From Natronorubrum halophilum (GTDB lineage Archaea; Halobacteriota; Halobacteria; Halobacteriales; Natrialbaceae), in assembly GCF_003670115.1 (NCBI RefSeq), contig NZ_QQTY01000002.1, positions 1-64,000 of the forward strand: DNA of 64,000 nt, read 5' to 3'. Below the pieces are notes generated by a model that saw only the letters and a list, made by a program, of their open reading frames with translations, ran no database searches and was not told where the DNA came from. This document shows, one piece after another, positions 25,283 to 34,376 of the stretch (position 1 is the first letter of the stretch; each line of letters begins with the position of its first letter). Both the position numbers and the translations under genes were made by a program.

Positions 25283-26452
25283 GACGCTCCCGCTATGCTG
25301 CTTTTCTACTGAGTCGACAAACCCGTTCATCTGCGAACGCTGGTCGTCGCCAGCCGTGTTCCGTTCGATAAACTGCTCGACGGGCCGTCTCGTCGCGTTG
25401 AGCATATCGACATCCGCTTTGAGTAGTCGTGCAAACTCGAGTCGACGGCTCCTGGCCTCGTCGGGCGAGATCACAGCAGCACGCGGGAATCGGTCGACGA
25501 GCGGCGAGTACGCGGTCGGATCGATACCGAACGCTTCGAGATACGTCCGGACTCGAGGAGTCAGACCGTCGGCGATCGCCTCGCTGGACAACCGTTGGAG
25601 AGACTCGAACGGCGGGATCACGATCGCGCCGGAGTAGAGACCCGGCTCAGTACCGACTACTACGGGCTTTGCCGCCGTCTCCTCGAGAATCCCCGCGATA
25701 TCGAAAGCGAGCTGGGTGAGTTTGCTCGGGAGGGCGGTATCTGGTGCGCGCCACTCGACGGTTCCGAGGTCATCTCGGATCCGAACGGGGCTGTGACTCA
25801 CGTTCTCGTGCGAAAACTGTTCGTACACGGCGGCTTCGGAAACCCCGCTGTCGACGGCGAGGGTTAGAAACGAGACGAAGGACTGACGGACCCGTTTCGC
25901 GTGCGCGTCCGGTGTTAGCGCGTACGGCTGGAGATCGCGAAAGCGGTGAAATCGTTCGTCCATCCCGCGACGGTATGCAGCGACTCGCGCTGCGGTTGCC
26001 GTTCGCCGTCCGTCGTAGTACGGCGACGACGCGACGAGCGCAAGTGCCGGATCGAGCGCCGTGAGGAGGTTCGCCTGGACAACCGGATTCGTCTGGTCGA
26101 AGTGAATGTGCGATCCAGCGACGTTCTTTGCGAATCGCAGATCGTCACCGTAGATCTGCTCGAGCGTCGCGCCCCGTTTCGATAGCACGGGGGGAGACTC
26201 CTCGAGCAGCGGCGTTCCGAGCGGAACGAGGTGGGTCCCGTGTGCGGCCGCGACGTCGAGAACCGCGCCAAGTACGTCGGCAAACGTGATCTCGAGGGCG
26301 ACTCGTGACTCCATCGGCGGCAGTACGATTTCGGCGAGCGAGTCGACGAACTCCGGAATGACGTACTCATGTGCCCGTATCACCTCTTCTGCCGACGTGA
26401 GATTCCCCTCATCGTCGATAACCCAGTACTCGACTTCGAGTCCTAATTTCAT
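25280..26452 (-). CDS. Glutamate-cysteine ligase family (GCS2) protein
   Basis: The 390-residue ATP-grasp-like GCS2 protein opens with MKLGLEVEYWVIDDEG, where the Glu residues bind metal-ATP. It contains FAKNVAGSHIHFDQTN (His-containing active-site strand, about residues 105-120) and SHSPVRIRDDLGTVEWRAPD (about 215-235). Haloarchaea use gamma-glutamylcysteine as their main thiol, made by a GCS of this type. Genomes often hold several paralogues, so this may not be the main enzyme. The ATG at 26452 is chosen for the conserved N-terminus; ATG 26458 and GTG 26461 are alternatives. Confidence 0.8.
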   Translation of the reverse strand: MKLGLEVEYWVIDDEGNLTSAEEVIRAHEYVIPEFVDSLAEIVLPPMESRVALEITFADVLGAVLDVAAAHGTHLVPLGTPLLEESPPVLSKRGATLEQIYGDDLRFAKNVAGSHIHFDQTNPVVQANLLTALDPALALVASSPYYDGRRTATAARVAAYRRGMDERFHRFRDLQPYALTPDAHAKRVRQSFVSFLTLAVDSGVSEAAVYEQFSHENVSHSPVRIRDDLGTVEWRAPDTALPSKLTQLAFDIAGILEETAAKPVVVGTEPGLYSGAIVIPPFESLQRLSSEAIADGLTPRVRTYLEAFGIDPTAYSPLVDRFPRAAVISPDEARSRRLEFARLLKADVDMLNATRRPVEQFIERNTAGDDQRSQMNGFVDSVEKQHSGSV

Positions 26453-26720
26453 AGTCATCACTCACGCGAACATTCTACACCCCGACAATCAGTGACGGGC
26501 GAAATAGCTCGCAGCGTATACTACTACCCCTACCCATATAGGGTCATTCTAGCATTTAGAATACCTACCCGTATATTATAATTTATCGCAGGGGCGGCTA
26601 ACGACCCGCACGTAACGCTACGGGCAACGGTGATACTACTCACAGAGCGTTTCAACGGTGTCCTCGCCGTCACGACTCGAGACCACTATCGTTTTCTGTC
26701 GGCCCGCCGTCGCTGACGCT

Positions 26721-27239
26721 ATGGGAGACGTTACTGCGACCCTTCACACCAACAAGGGAGACATCGATGTCGAACTGTACGACGAACGCGCCCCCCGGAC
26801 CGTCGATAACTTCGTCGGACTCGCGACCGGCGGCGAGACGTGGACCGACCCCGAATCGGGCGAAGAGGTCGAGGGAGAGCCGCTGTACGACGACGTCGCG
26901 TTCCACCGCATCATCGAGGGCTTCATGATCCAGGGCGGCGACCCGACCGAAACCGGTCGCGGCGGACCCGGCTACCAGTTTGACGACGAGTTCCACGACG
27001 AACTGCGCCACGACGACGCCGGCGTCCTGAGCATGGCGAACTCCGGTCCCGACACCAACGGCTCGCAGTTTTTCATCACGCTCGACGCCCAGCCACACCT
27101 CGACGACCGCCACTCCGTCTTCGGGAAGGTCATCGACGGAATGGACATCGTCGAAGAGATCGGTAGCGTCGACACCGACCGGAACGACCAGCCACAGGAG
27201 GATGTCGTCCTCGAATCGGTCTCCGTCGACTACGAATAA
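26721..27239 (+). CDS. Cyclophilin-type peptidylprolyl isomerase
   Basis: The 172-residue enzyme speeds cis-trans isomerisation of X-Pro bonds. It starts MGDVTATLHTNKGDIDVELY and contains FHRIIEGFMIQGGDPT (with the catalytic Arg) near residue 65. It also has GVLSMANSGPDTNGSQFFIT near residue 100 and the substrate-pocket HSVFGKVIDGMD. There is an acidic insert (DPESGEEVEGE) typical of halophiles. No signal peptide, so cytosolic. The ATG at 26721 fits; earlier codons are outside the domain. A TATA-rich stretch lies at about 26565-26585. Confidence 0.95.
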   Translation: MGDVTATLHTNKGDIDVELYDERAPRTVDNFVGLATGGETWTDPESGEEVEGEPLYDDVAFHRIIEGFMIQGGDPTETGRGGPGYQFDDEFHDELRHDDAGVLSMANSGPDTNGSQFFITLDAQPHLDDRHSVFGKVIDGMDIVEEIGSVDTDRNDQPQEDVVLESVSVDYE

Positions 27240-27357
27240 CCCCCGCGTCGATCGCTTCGAAATCCGTCCTCGTTATTTCGTCGCTATGCCCACGAGTTGT
27301 ATCCGAGTTTGACGGTCGAGTTCCGGCCTCGAATTACGACGGCTCTCGAAGCGGCGA

Positions 27358-27951
27358 TTAGAGATCGAACTCGAGGATATCCCCTTCCTCGACGCCGCGC
27401 TCGTCGGTCCACTCGTAGACGACTTCCAACACGTACTGTCCGCGACCCGGATAGGTCTGTTCGCTTCCGTCCTCGTCCGGTTCGGGCTCCGGCGCGTTGG
27501 CAATACCCGTGATGACGCCCTCGTCGTCGGCGAAGATGATGTCGATCCCGAACGACATGTCCGGCATGATGAACTCCCGGTCCTCGACCGTCTCGTAGAC
27601 GAACAGCATGCCGCGGTCTTCGGGTAACTCCTCCGTGTCGCTCAGTCCGAGCTGTTGTCGTTCCGGCGTATCGGCGATCGCCGCCGTCACTTCGCCCAGT
27701 TCGTCGCCGTCCGGATTCGTCACGCGAACGTCGGTCGACTCGTAGTCCGCGTGAATCTCCGTCGACGAGTCATCGTCACTCGAGTTCGAGTCCTCCGTCG
27801 ACGAGTCGTCGTCGCTCGAGTTCGACTCTTCCGTCTGTTCGTTTCCGTCGGTATCGTCGGTACATCCTGCGAGCCCGAGGGAACTAAGGCTTACAGCGAG
27901 GCCTGCGAGAACGGTCCGCCGGTCCACGATCGATGAGCGAAGCGGAGTCAT
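27358..27951 (-). CDS. DUF192 domain lipoprotein
   Basis: The 197-residue protein has a Tat-like lipoprotein signal (DRRTVLAGLAVSLSS, lipobox LAGC). A Ser/Asp linker containing a duplicated 12-residue unit follows, then the DUF192 domain: TPERQQLGLSDTEELPEDRG and a FIMPDMSFGIDIIFADDEG segment. DUF192 proteins are small extracytoplasmic beta proteins of unknown function. It is divergent from the SDR gene at 28168. The start at 27951 places the signal at the N-terminus. Confidence 0.88.
   Translation of the reverse strand: MTPLRSSIVDRRTVLAGLAVSLSSLGLAGCTDDTDGNEQTEESNSSDDDSSTEDSNSSDDDSSTEIHADYESTDVRVTNPDGDELGEVTAAIADTPERQQLGLSDTEELPEDRGMLFVYETVEDREFIMPDMSFGIDIIFADDEGVITGIANAPEPEPDEDGSEQTYPGRGQYVLEVVYEWTDERGVEEGDILEFDL
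27761..27832 (-). repeat. 36-bp tandem duplication in the DUF192 gene linker
   Basis: Two 36-nt units (27761-27796 and 27797-27832) starting GTCGACGAGTC encode two copies of a 12-residue SNSSDDDSSTE-type block. It lengthens the flexible linker between the lipid anchor and the domain without changing frame. Confidence 0.85.
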
Positions 27952-28167
27952 CTGAGATACTATCGACCACAACGGTACTGATAAATGTTTGTCGGGATTT
28001 CTGTGATTGAAGTATCCGAGACAGTACATTCTGTATTTCTACATAGTCTTCGAGAGTGAGTGAACGATCTCTTTCAGTTCGTCTCCGGATGACCCTCTCA
28101 GCTACTGTTCGTCGGACACGGGACGTGCGACAAGCACGTTAAGAACCACGGAGGCGCTAGACGCGGT

Positions 28168-29118
28168 ATGAGCTGGACAGCTGCCGATATCCCCGACCAG
28201 CACGGCCGAACGATCGTCGTCACGGGTGCGAACAGCGGGCTCGGACTCGAGACGACCCGCGAACTCGCTCGGAACGGCGCGGCGGTGATCATGGCGTGTC
28301 GGGACATCGAGCGAGGCGAGGACGCAGCACGAGATGTTCGCGAAGACCTTCCCGACGCCGACCTCCGCGTCGAAGCCTGCGATCTGTCGAGCCTCGAGTC
28401 GATCCGCGCGTTCGCCGAACGCCTCGAGGGCGAGGACGTCGACGTCCTGATCAACAACGCCGGAGTCATGGCGATTCCTCGCTCGGAAACCGACGACGGG
28501 TTCGAGACCCAGTTCGGTGTCAACCATCTCGGCCATTTCGCCCTCACGGGACTGTTACTCGAGAACCTCGGGATCCGCGCGGAACGCGACTCGCGCGTCG
28601 TCACCGTCTCGAGCGCGATGCACGAACGCGGCGAGATCGACTTCGACGACCTCCAGGGCGAGGACGCGTACGACCCGTGGGACGCCTACTGCCAGTCGAA
28701 ACTGGCGAACGTCCTGTTCGCGTACGAACTCGAGCGGCGGCTGCTCACCGCGGGCGCGAACGCAGAGAGCGTCGCGGTCCATCCGGGCTATGCGAACACG
28801 CGGTTGCAGCTCCGCGGTCCCGAGCAGAGCGGCAGTCGGCTCTGGATGGCGGCGTCGCGGCTCGCGAACACCGTGGTCGCGCAGTCGGCCGAGATGGGCG
28901 CGTTACCGATACTGTACGCCGCGACCGCGCCGGACGCCGAGGGCGGCGCGTACTACGGCCCCGGCGGTTTCGGGAATATGCGGGGTAGCCCCGAACGGCA
29001 GGCCTCCTCGGACCGATCGTACGACCGCGAGACGACCCAGCGGCTGTGGGACGTCTCGAGCGAACTGACCGGCGTCGCGTACGACCTGCCCGAGCCGAAG
29101 GCCGATCGGCCGGCCTGA
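28168..29118 (+). CDS. SDR family oxidoreductase (retinol dehydrogenase-like)
   Basis: The 316-residue short-chain dehydrogenase has TGANSGLGLETTRELARNG (residues 19-37) and an Arg after beta-2 (MACRDIERGEDAA), pointing to NADP(H). NNAGVMAIPRS is near 96, followed by the catalytic VSSAMHERG and YCQSKLANVLFAYEL with Tyr and Lys. The NNAGVM and YCQSKLAN forms are typical of the retinol dehydrogenase/WWOX-like subgroup. The substrate is unknown. The gene stands alone. Confidence 0.92.
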   Translation: MSWTAADIPDQHGRTIVVTGANSGLGLETTRELARNGAAVIMACRDIERGEDAARDVREDLPDADLRVEACDLSSLESIRAFAERLEGEDVDVLINNAGVMAIPRSETDDGFETQFGVNHLGHFALTGLLLENLGIRAERDSRVVTVSSAMHERGEIDFDDLQGEDAYDPWDAYCQSKLANVLFAYELERRLLTAGANAESVAVHPGYANTRLQLRGPEQSGSRLWMAASRLANTVVAQSAEMGALPILYAATAPDAEGGAYYGPGGFGNMRGSPERQASSDRSYDRETTQRLWDVSSELTGVAYDLPEPKADRPA

Positions 29119-29689
29119 GTTTCGCCGGCGAGGTCTCGGCCAGTCGCCTCGAACCGCCGTGATCGGTCGCCGCGGCCGGCAGCCGCCGCGGGCGGATCGA
29201 AAGGCCGTAGCCACCCGACCGCCGAGATGGGTACGACGGAACGAATTGGGTGACCAACGGCCGTGCAGCGAACGACGACACTTACGTGTGAGTTCTGAGC
29301 AATTCGACCATAACTCAAATCTGTTATATTATGTGGCGGTCTCTCTCTTCGCCAGCCGCGAGGTCTCACCGGCAAGTCTTGAGGACGACGGCACCGCACA
29401 AATCGATCCCGATAGTCCGCTGTTGTGCGACCGATCGCCCTTCAAACCTCCATCTCTCGTTCCGTTCGCATCCGGTCTCGCCCGTTCGGCTTTCGAACCC
29501 CGAACCGACGACGAATCGTCGTTGACGCCGCGCCAGAGATTGCAACTCGCCCGAAACCGAGCGATCTACGCGTCGACGGGCGGATGAGACTGAATTCGGT
29601 CCGACACATCTCGGATGTCCAATCGGTCACCCGGCCGAGGGAGTCTTGTTCGCTAGTGACGCTTTTGACTTATATTATTTAATCAGACA
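29119..29689. other. Intergenic region after the SDR gene
   Basis: No supported gene was found. The only longer plus frame (29159-29587) has mixed composition, no domain motif and unusual Leu/Ser/Pro content. An AT-rich patch at about 29310-29335 may be a promoter without an associated gene. Confidence 0.45.
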
Positions 29690-30030
29690 TATAACTGGAT
29701 CGCTGCCGCGAGGACGCGGTTGTCACGGCGGAAACGCCGAGCGCCATTCCAGCGAGCTTCCGGGGCGTCACGTTCTCGTCGAGACGAGACACCCCGACGA
29801 ATGTGAGAACGGTACTCATGAATCCATCGCTCGCCGTCGTCAAGTCCGCTCCGCGAACTGGGCCCCATCGTCACCGCGACCCAGAGTCCGAGGAACGCGA
29901 ACCCACACCAGCCGCGGCGAGTAAACGTCCGTTGGAGGTACCGAACGCGGGCCGGAGTCGAAAAACGGCGGCACCGATCGAAACCCGAAGAGACGCCAGC
30001 ACCACCGGTAGCATCGACTGAAATACCCAC
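29690..30030 (-). pseudogene. Decayed EamA/DMT-type transporter remnant
   Basis: Three minus-strand frames together read as broken membrane-transporter pieces. LPVVLASLRVSIGAAVFRLR is near 30010, a hydrophobic GFAFLGLWVAVTMGPSS is near 29900, and STVLTFVGVSRLDENVTPRK followed by LAGMALGVSAV is near 29740-29820. The last resembles the C-terminal E-x-V-T-P...G-x-x-L-I repeat of EamA proteins. The frame changes at least twice and the length is about one third of a complete gene. The identification is tentative. Confidence 0.35.
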
Positions 30031-30093
30031 TTCTGACGGCGTACATCCGCCCTAAAAGGCCGCTGCGAACAGCGAATCGAGCGCTCGAGCGCG

Positions 30094-30606
30094 TCAGTCC
30101 GCCAGCGGCGTCTCGGTACCGCGGACGCTGTCGACGATGACGTCGCCGTCGGGCCGGGACCCGATCCAGAACAGCTTGTATGCGTCGACCGACCGCTCGA
30201 ACGCGATGTCGGGCGCGGAGCCGACGGCGACCTTTCGGAGCGTCCACTTGAACACGGCGTCTTCCGCCTTCTCGAGGGCCTGCTCGTCCGAGAGGCCAGC
30301 GGGGACGACGAGTACGTCCTCGAGGGTCGTCGCGACGGTCTCGGGGACCACGTCGGCACGGACGGCGAGTCGACGGGAGCGGTCGACGCTGACGACGTAT
30401 TCAATGTCGCGGTCCGAAAGCAGCGGTCGCTCGATCGTCGCGACCGCGTCCACGACGCGGTAGGGGTAGGCGACGGCACCGACGCGGCCGGTCGACGCGA
30501 CGTCTTCGCGGGCTACCGTCGGTTCGATGACGGTCAGCGCCGCCCGCTTGCGGTGTCGTCGATCGCGAGTCGCCGGCTCGACGCCCCCTCGGCACGTGTC
30601 GCTCAT
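30094..30606 (-). CDS. Uncharacterised protein co-translated with PutP
   Basis: The 170-residue soluble protein has no domain I recognise. It contains IEYVVSVDRSRRLAVRADVV and a C-terminal FKWTLRKVAVGSAPDI segment, is predicted to be alpha/beta, and has no signal or membrane segment. Its ATG follows the putP stop with no gap (TAGATG), so expression is almost surely coupled. A role in regulating or assembling the sodium/proline symporter is an inference from position alone. Confidence 0.75.
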   Translation of the reverse strand: MSDTCRGGVEPATRDRRHRKRAALTVIEPTVAREDVASTGRVGAVAYPYRVVDAVATIERPLLSDRDIEYVVSVDRSRRLAVRADVVPETVATTLEDVLVVPAGLSDEQALEKAEDAVFKWTLRKVAVGSAPDIAFERSVDAYKLFWIGSRPDGDVIVDSVRGTETPLAD

Positions 30607-32295
30607 CTATTCCTCACCCGTCTCCCAGTAGTCGCTGGCCGTGACGTGTGCGCGGATGGTGTCGGTTTCGGTGACGGCCTTCGGCGCGACGTCGCGGCCG
30701 CCGTCGGTAACGTACTCCGGCGTGCCGGTCGGATCGTCGGCGCTCGAGAGCGCCGGCAGCGGTTTGTCGAAGGTGTCGAAGTGATCGTCGACACCCTCGG
30801 GGGGCGTCGTGAGCAGGGAACCGACGATGAGCGTCAGCGTCGAGAGGATAAACGCCGGGAAGAGTCCGTACACGCCGACGAGCCCGGTGAGGAACGCCGA
30901 TCCTTCGACTGCACCCAGGAGTCCGACGAGTTCGAGGATCGTCGAGAGCTGGGTCCACAGGACCATCGTCACGGTCCCAACGATCATGCTCGCGACGGAG
31001 CCGGCGGCGGAGACCCGTTTCCACCACAGCGACGCGATGAGCGTCGGACCGATGGCCGCTCCGAGGCCGCCCCACGCGTAGTCCAGTACGAGCGTGTAGA
31101 TAGAGGTGTTCTGTGCGAGGTAGGCGAAAGCGATACTGGCCGCACCCAGCCCGAGCGTGACGAACTGCGAGTACCGCACGAGGTCCTCCTGACTGGCCGC
31201 CGGATTGACGTAGCCGTGGTAGACGTCCTCGACGATAGCACTCGTCGCGACGAGCAGCTGGGAGTCGGCACTGGACATCATCGCGGCGAGTGCGGCCGCC
31301 AGGATGATCCCCGCGATCGCACCGGGGAAGAACTCGAGCGTGAGCATGGGCATGACGTTGTTCGGGTCTTCGATCCCGCCCTGCCCGAAGACGACGAGGG
31401 CGTACAGTCCGACGAACCCGGCTCCGATATACGCGACGAACATGAACAGTTGCGCGACGAGCGCGGCGAGACGCACGTTTTTGACCTCGTCGATGCCCAT
31501 GAACCGGACCATCACGTGCGGGTTCCCAGGGATGCCTAGCCCGATAGCGGCGTAGCTGATAATGCCGAAGACGGCCGCCCAGCCGGTCATGCCCGCCGTG
31601 ACGCTGGTGTAGGAACTCCCGACGGACGCGAGTTCGCCGAACGGGAGCCCGTAGTTGGTAAACGCGATGACCGGCAGGATGATGAACGCGGCGAGGATGA
31701 TCGCGCCCTGCAAGTAGTCGGACCACGCGACGGCGAAGTAGCCGCCGAGCATGGTGTAGCCGACGACGATGACGCCGCCGCCGAGGATCCCGACCAGCGA
31801 CGAGACGCCGGTGAGGACCTCCAAGAGCGTCCCGGCGGCGACGATCTGTGCGCCCACGTACCCGCCCTCGAAGATCATCAGCACGAACGCGGAGACGCCC
31901 TTGACCAGTCCGGTGTCGTCCTGTAGGCGCGTCTCGAAGAAGGTCGGTAGCGTGACCGCTTTCACGACTTCCGTGTACTTTCGAAGCCGCTTTGCGAGCC
32001 CCGCCCACGCGAACAGGTCGGCGGGGATCATCCCGAGTCCGTTGTAAAACGCCATCACGCCGGTCCCGAACGCGTCGCTCGGGACGCCGAGCGTGAGCCA
32101 CCCGCTCATTTCGGAGGCGCGCTCGGAGAAGCCGGTTACGACCGGGCCGATGCTTCGGCCGCCGATGACGTAGTCGTCGACGGAGTCCATGAGTCGGGAA
32201 GAGTACAGCCCGATCCCGAGCAGAAGGAGGAGGTACACGCCGAACGTCCCCAGCACCCAAGCGCCGGCCGACCCGGCGAGCCCGTCAGTTGCCAT
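30607..32295 (-). CDS. putP: Sodium/proline-type symporter (SSS family)
   Basis: The 562-residue protein has about thirteen membrane spans of the sodium:solute symporter family. The N-terminal YVIGGRSIGPVVTGFSERAS segment, with the SERASEMSGW motif near residue 52, is typical of PutP. AALAAMMSSADSQLLVATSA near 330 holds the Na+-site Ser residues. The C-terminal tail is cytosolic and acidic. Proline dehydrogenase and P5C dehydrogenase genes lie upstream, which supports proline as substrate. Its ATG overlaps the end of the small gene before it (ATGGCAACTGA), indicating coupling. Confidence 0.92.
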   Translation of the reverse strand: MATDGLAGSAGAWVLGTFGVYLLLLLGIGLYSSRLMDSVDDYVIGGRSIGPVVTGFSERASEMSGWLTLGVPSDAFGTGVMAFYNGLGMIPADLFAWAGLAKRLRKYTEVVKAVTLPTFFETRLQDDTGLVKGVSAFVLMIFEGGYVGAQIVAAGTLLEVLTGVSSLVGILGGGVIVVGYTMLGGYFAVAWSDYLQGAIILAAFIILPVIAFTNYGLPFGELASVGSSYTSVTAGMTGWAAVFGIISYAAIGLGIPGNPHVMVRFMGIDEVKNVRLAALVAQLFMFVAYIGAGFVGLYALVVFGQGGIEDPNNVMPMLTLEFFPGAIAGIILAAALAAMMSSADSQLLVATSAIVEDVYHGYVNPAASQEDLVRYSQFVTLGLGAASIAFAYLAQNTSIYTLVLDYAWGGLGAAIGPTLIASLWWKRVSAAGSVASMIVGTVTMVLWTQLSTILELVGLLGAVEGSAFLTGLVGVYGLFPAFILSTLTLIVGSLLTTPPEGVDDHFDTFDKPLPALSSADDPTGTPEYVTDGGRDVAPKAVTETDTIRAHVTASDYWETGEE

Positions 32296-32431
32296 TGCGC
32301 TTTCCCTCGTAGCGCCGCCGGAGTTGTTTCTCTCGCTTTCCCTCCCAGACGTAGTAGACGGCGAGCAGTACCAGGTACACGGCGAACGGTCCAAATAACC
32401 AGATTAGTTCGACTGATCCACTCTCAGGCAT
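32285..32431 (-). CDS. Small membrane protein preceding PutP
   Basis: The 48-residue protein starts MPESGSVELIWLFGPFAVYL and continues through one hydrophobic segment (about residues 9-28) to a very basic tail with KREKQLRRRYEGKR. Its stop codon overlaps the PutP start by 11 nt. Small one-helix partners encoded next to SSS transporters are known in bacteria; the same role is inferred here. The ATG at 32431 is the only sensible start, and the basic C-terminus should be cytosolic. Confidence 0.75.
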   Translation of the reverse strand: MPESGSVELIWLFGPFAVYLVLLAVYYVWEGKREKQLRRRYEGKRNGN

Positions 32432-32602
32432 ATTGGTGTGTGCTTCCTACCCATACATAAGACTACCGAACTTCGACTTTTCGATGTGAAACTATCAGCC
32501 AGGAAAGAAACAGTCGCTAACGGTGGATCTCCGGCCCCGTTCGCTCATTGATTCCGGGGCCCCGACGGCATCGATACGTTCCCGCGAGGCGACGAGAACT
32601 CG

Positions 32603-33442
32603 TTATACGCCGACGACCGCCCGGAGCGCGAACAATGCGTTCTCCTTTCGCTCGCGAATCCGGCGGTAGAAGTACTGCATCCATTTGTCGCCGTAAGGAA
32701 CGTACTGGTTGACCTCGTAGCCCTTTCGAGCGAGTTCGCGCTGGGCGTCCTCCCGAACGCCCATGAGCATCTGAATCTCGAACGGCGTACCGCATTCCTC
32801 GTGAAGATCCGTCGCGAGTTCGAGCATCTGCGGGTCGTGGCTGCCGACCGCGACGCCGCGATCGAACTCGCGGAACAGGTACTCGAGGTGTGTCTCGTAG
32901 GCTTCGTCGACGGCCGCCTTCGACTCGTAGGCGACCGACGACGGTTCGTCGTAAGCGCCTTTCACCAACCGGACGGCGGCGGGGACATCGGCCAGCCGGC
33001 GCAGGTCGTCACGCGTCCGTTTGAGGTTCGCCTGAATAGCGACGCCGACGTCGTGAGGGTGGCTGCGGGCCGTCGCTCCGACGGCGTCTACGGTCGTGTC
33101 CGTCGTCGTGTGGTCTTCCATGTCACACCAGACGAATACGTCGTCGTCGGCCGCGGCCTCGACGATCCGTTCGAAGTTCGCCGCGAAGACGTCGGGCCCG
33201 ACGTCGATCCCGATCTGGGACGGTTTGACCGACAGACAGCCGTCGAGGTCGTGGCGAGTCAGTTCGGACGCGAGCCGACAGTACTTATCGGCGTCCTCGT
33301 CCGCGGGGCCGCGCTCGTGGTAGTGTTCGCCGAGGAGGTTGACGATAGCACCCAATCCCTCGTCGTTGCAGTCCGAGACGTAATCTAGCGTCCCCGGAAC
33401 GGTCGTATCGGCGACGAAACGGCTCGCGATCGGCGGAATCAT
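32603..33442 (-). CDS. Proline dehydrogenase
   Basis: The 279-residue FAD enzyme has a TIM-barrel fold. It contains LSVKPSQIGID (about 68-78), VFVWCDMEDHTTTD (about 101-114) and VRLVKGAYDEPSSVAY (about 155-170). A C-terminal IQMLMGVREDAQRELARKGY...QYVPYG and YFYRRIRERKEN with the substrate-binding RRxxE-like motif complete the pattern. It oxidises L-proline to pyrroline-5-carboxylate. This is the short, monofunctional archaeal/Gram-positive form, unlike fused PutA. The ATG at 33442 starts the conserved part. It lies between putP and the HTH-10 regulator on the same strand. Confidence 0.93.
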   Translation of the reverse strand: MIPPIASRFVADTTVPGTLDYVSDCNDEGLGAIVNLLGEHYHERGPADEDADKYCRLASELTRHDLDGCLSVKPSQIGIDVGPDVFAANFERIVEAAADDDVFVWCDMEDHTTTDTTVDAVGATARSHPHDVGVAIQANLKRTRDDLRRLADVPAAVRLVKGAYDEPSSVAYESKAAVDEAYETHLEYLFREFDRGVAVGSHDPQMLELATDLHEECGTPFEIQMLMGVREDAQRELARKGYEVNQYVPYGDKWMQYFYRRIRERKENALFALRAVVGV

Positions 33443-33527
33443 ACCGTATCGCTGGGACCGAGCGATCCTAAATGGATACCCGACCACAAGATTCTGCCGA
33501 CGCCAGTGTGAATTAATCGGGCGGCGG

Positions 33528-34262
33528 TCAGGAGTCGTCCGGGTTGAGCAGTTTCGTCTCGGCCTTTCGCAGGTGCTCGAGCAGCGTCGTCTTCGAGACG
33601 CCGAGTTCGTCGGCGAGTTCGCGCGTGCTGACCTCGCGGGGCCACGCGTAGTAGTCGCGTTCGCAGGCGAGTTCGAACGCCTCGCGCTGACGAGGTGTCA
33701 GGCGGTCGAGCCGATCGGGCGTGCCCGACGGATCGCCCGCTGGCGAGGAAATCTTGCTGATAGAGATGGTGGCGTCGGTCTCGGCTCGGATGGCCTCGAT
33801 CCGGTCTCGGACTTCCGCCCGATCGTCGGCGATGAAGACGGGCCAGTGTTCGAGGCCACCCTCGACGCGGACCGACGCCTCGTGGATGAACCCGTGCGAG
33901 GCGAGCGTGTCGCTGATGCTGTGTTCCGGCTCGTATTCGACGAACAGTTCGCGGGTCACGTTTCCCGGATCCGGTGTCGACCCCGCCGAGGCCTGGCCGA
34001 GCTCGACCGTCGAGTGGGTCAGTGGCGACTCGTCGGCGAACGCGACGAACTCGTCGAGCTGACCCGCCGTCTTTGCGTAGGCGGTGAAGTGACCCTTGAC
34101 CGTTCCCTCGACGGTCCTGTGAGCGGTGTGGATGAGGAGCCCGGCGTCGACCGTCTCGGTCCCCTGTAATCCCCAGCAGTTGGGATGCCAGATCTCCAGC
34201 GTGAGCCGCGTCCCGTCGGTCGTCCCGGTCTCCGTCGTGGTCGTGGAACTCGTGCTACTCAT
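33528..34262 (-). CDS. HTH-10 (bacterio-opsin activator-type) regulator of the proline cluster
   Basis: The 244-residue protein has an N-terminal beta-rich sensor domain (TLEIWHPNCWGLQGTE and onward, about residues 20-150) and a C-terminal HTH-10 domain. The latter includes LTPRQREAFELACERDYYAW and STRELADELGVSKTTLLEHL. The N-terminal domain probably senses a metabolite. Its place between proline dehydrogenase and the divergent P5C dehydrogenase makes it the likely regulator of proline catabolism. A C-terminal KLLNPDDS closes the protein. The ATG at 34262 was chosen; the long frame running further upstream is antisense to P5C dehydrogenase. Confidence 0.88.
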   Translation of the reverse strand: MSSTSSTTTTETGTTDGTRLTLEIWHPNCWGLQGTETVDAGLLIHTAHRTVEGTVKGHFTAYAKTAGQLDEFVAFADESPLTHSTVELGQASAGSTPDPGNVTRELFVEYEPEHSISDTLASHGFIHEASVRVEGGLEHWPVFIADDRAEVRDRIEAIRAETDATISISKISSPAGDPSGTPDRLDRLTPRQREAFELACERDYYAWPREVSTRELADELGVSKTTLLEHLRKAETKLLNPDDS

Positions 34263-34344
34263 TATCTGTCTCGAGCATCGATTCTTGTGTGAGCAGCATA
34301 AACATACCGCATATCGAGCCCCAAGCCGACCATGGGAGGCCACT

Positions 34345-34350
34345 GTTATT
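34345..34350 (+). promoter_or_regulatory. TATA-like element of the P5C dehydrogenase gene
   Basis: GTTATT stands 26 nt before the ATG at 34377, in the 114-nt gap between the divergent regulator and dehydrogenase. No clear operator palindrome could be identified in the gap. Confidence 0.4.
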
Positions 34351-34376
34351 CCCCCCAGACACTCGACCGGTAACGT

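Noticed and set aside
29159-29587. A 142-residue plus-strand frame in the spacer after the SDR gene
   Set aside because: Composition is not haloarchaeal, there is no start context and no domain motif.
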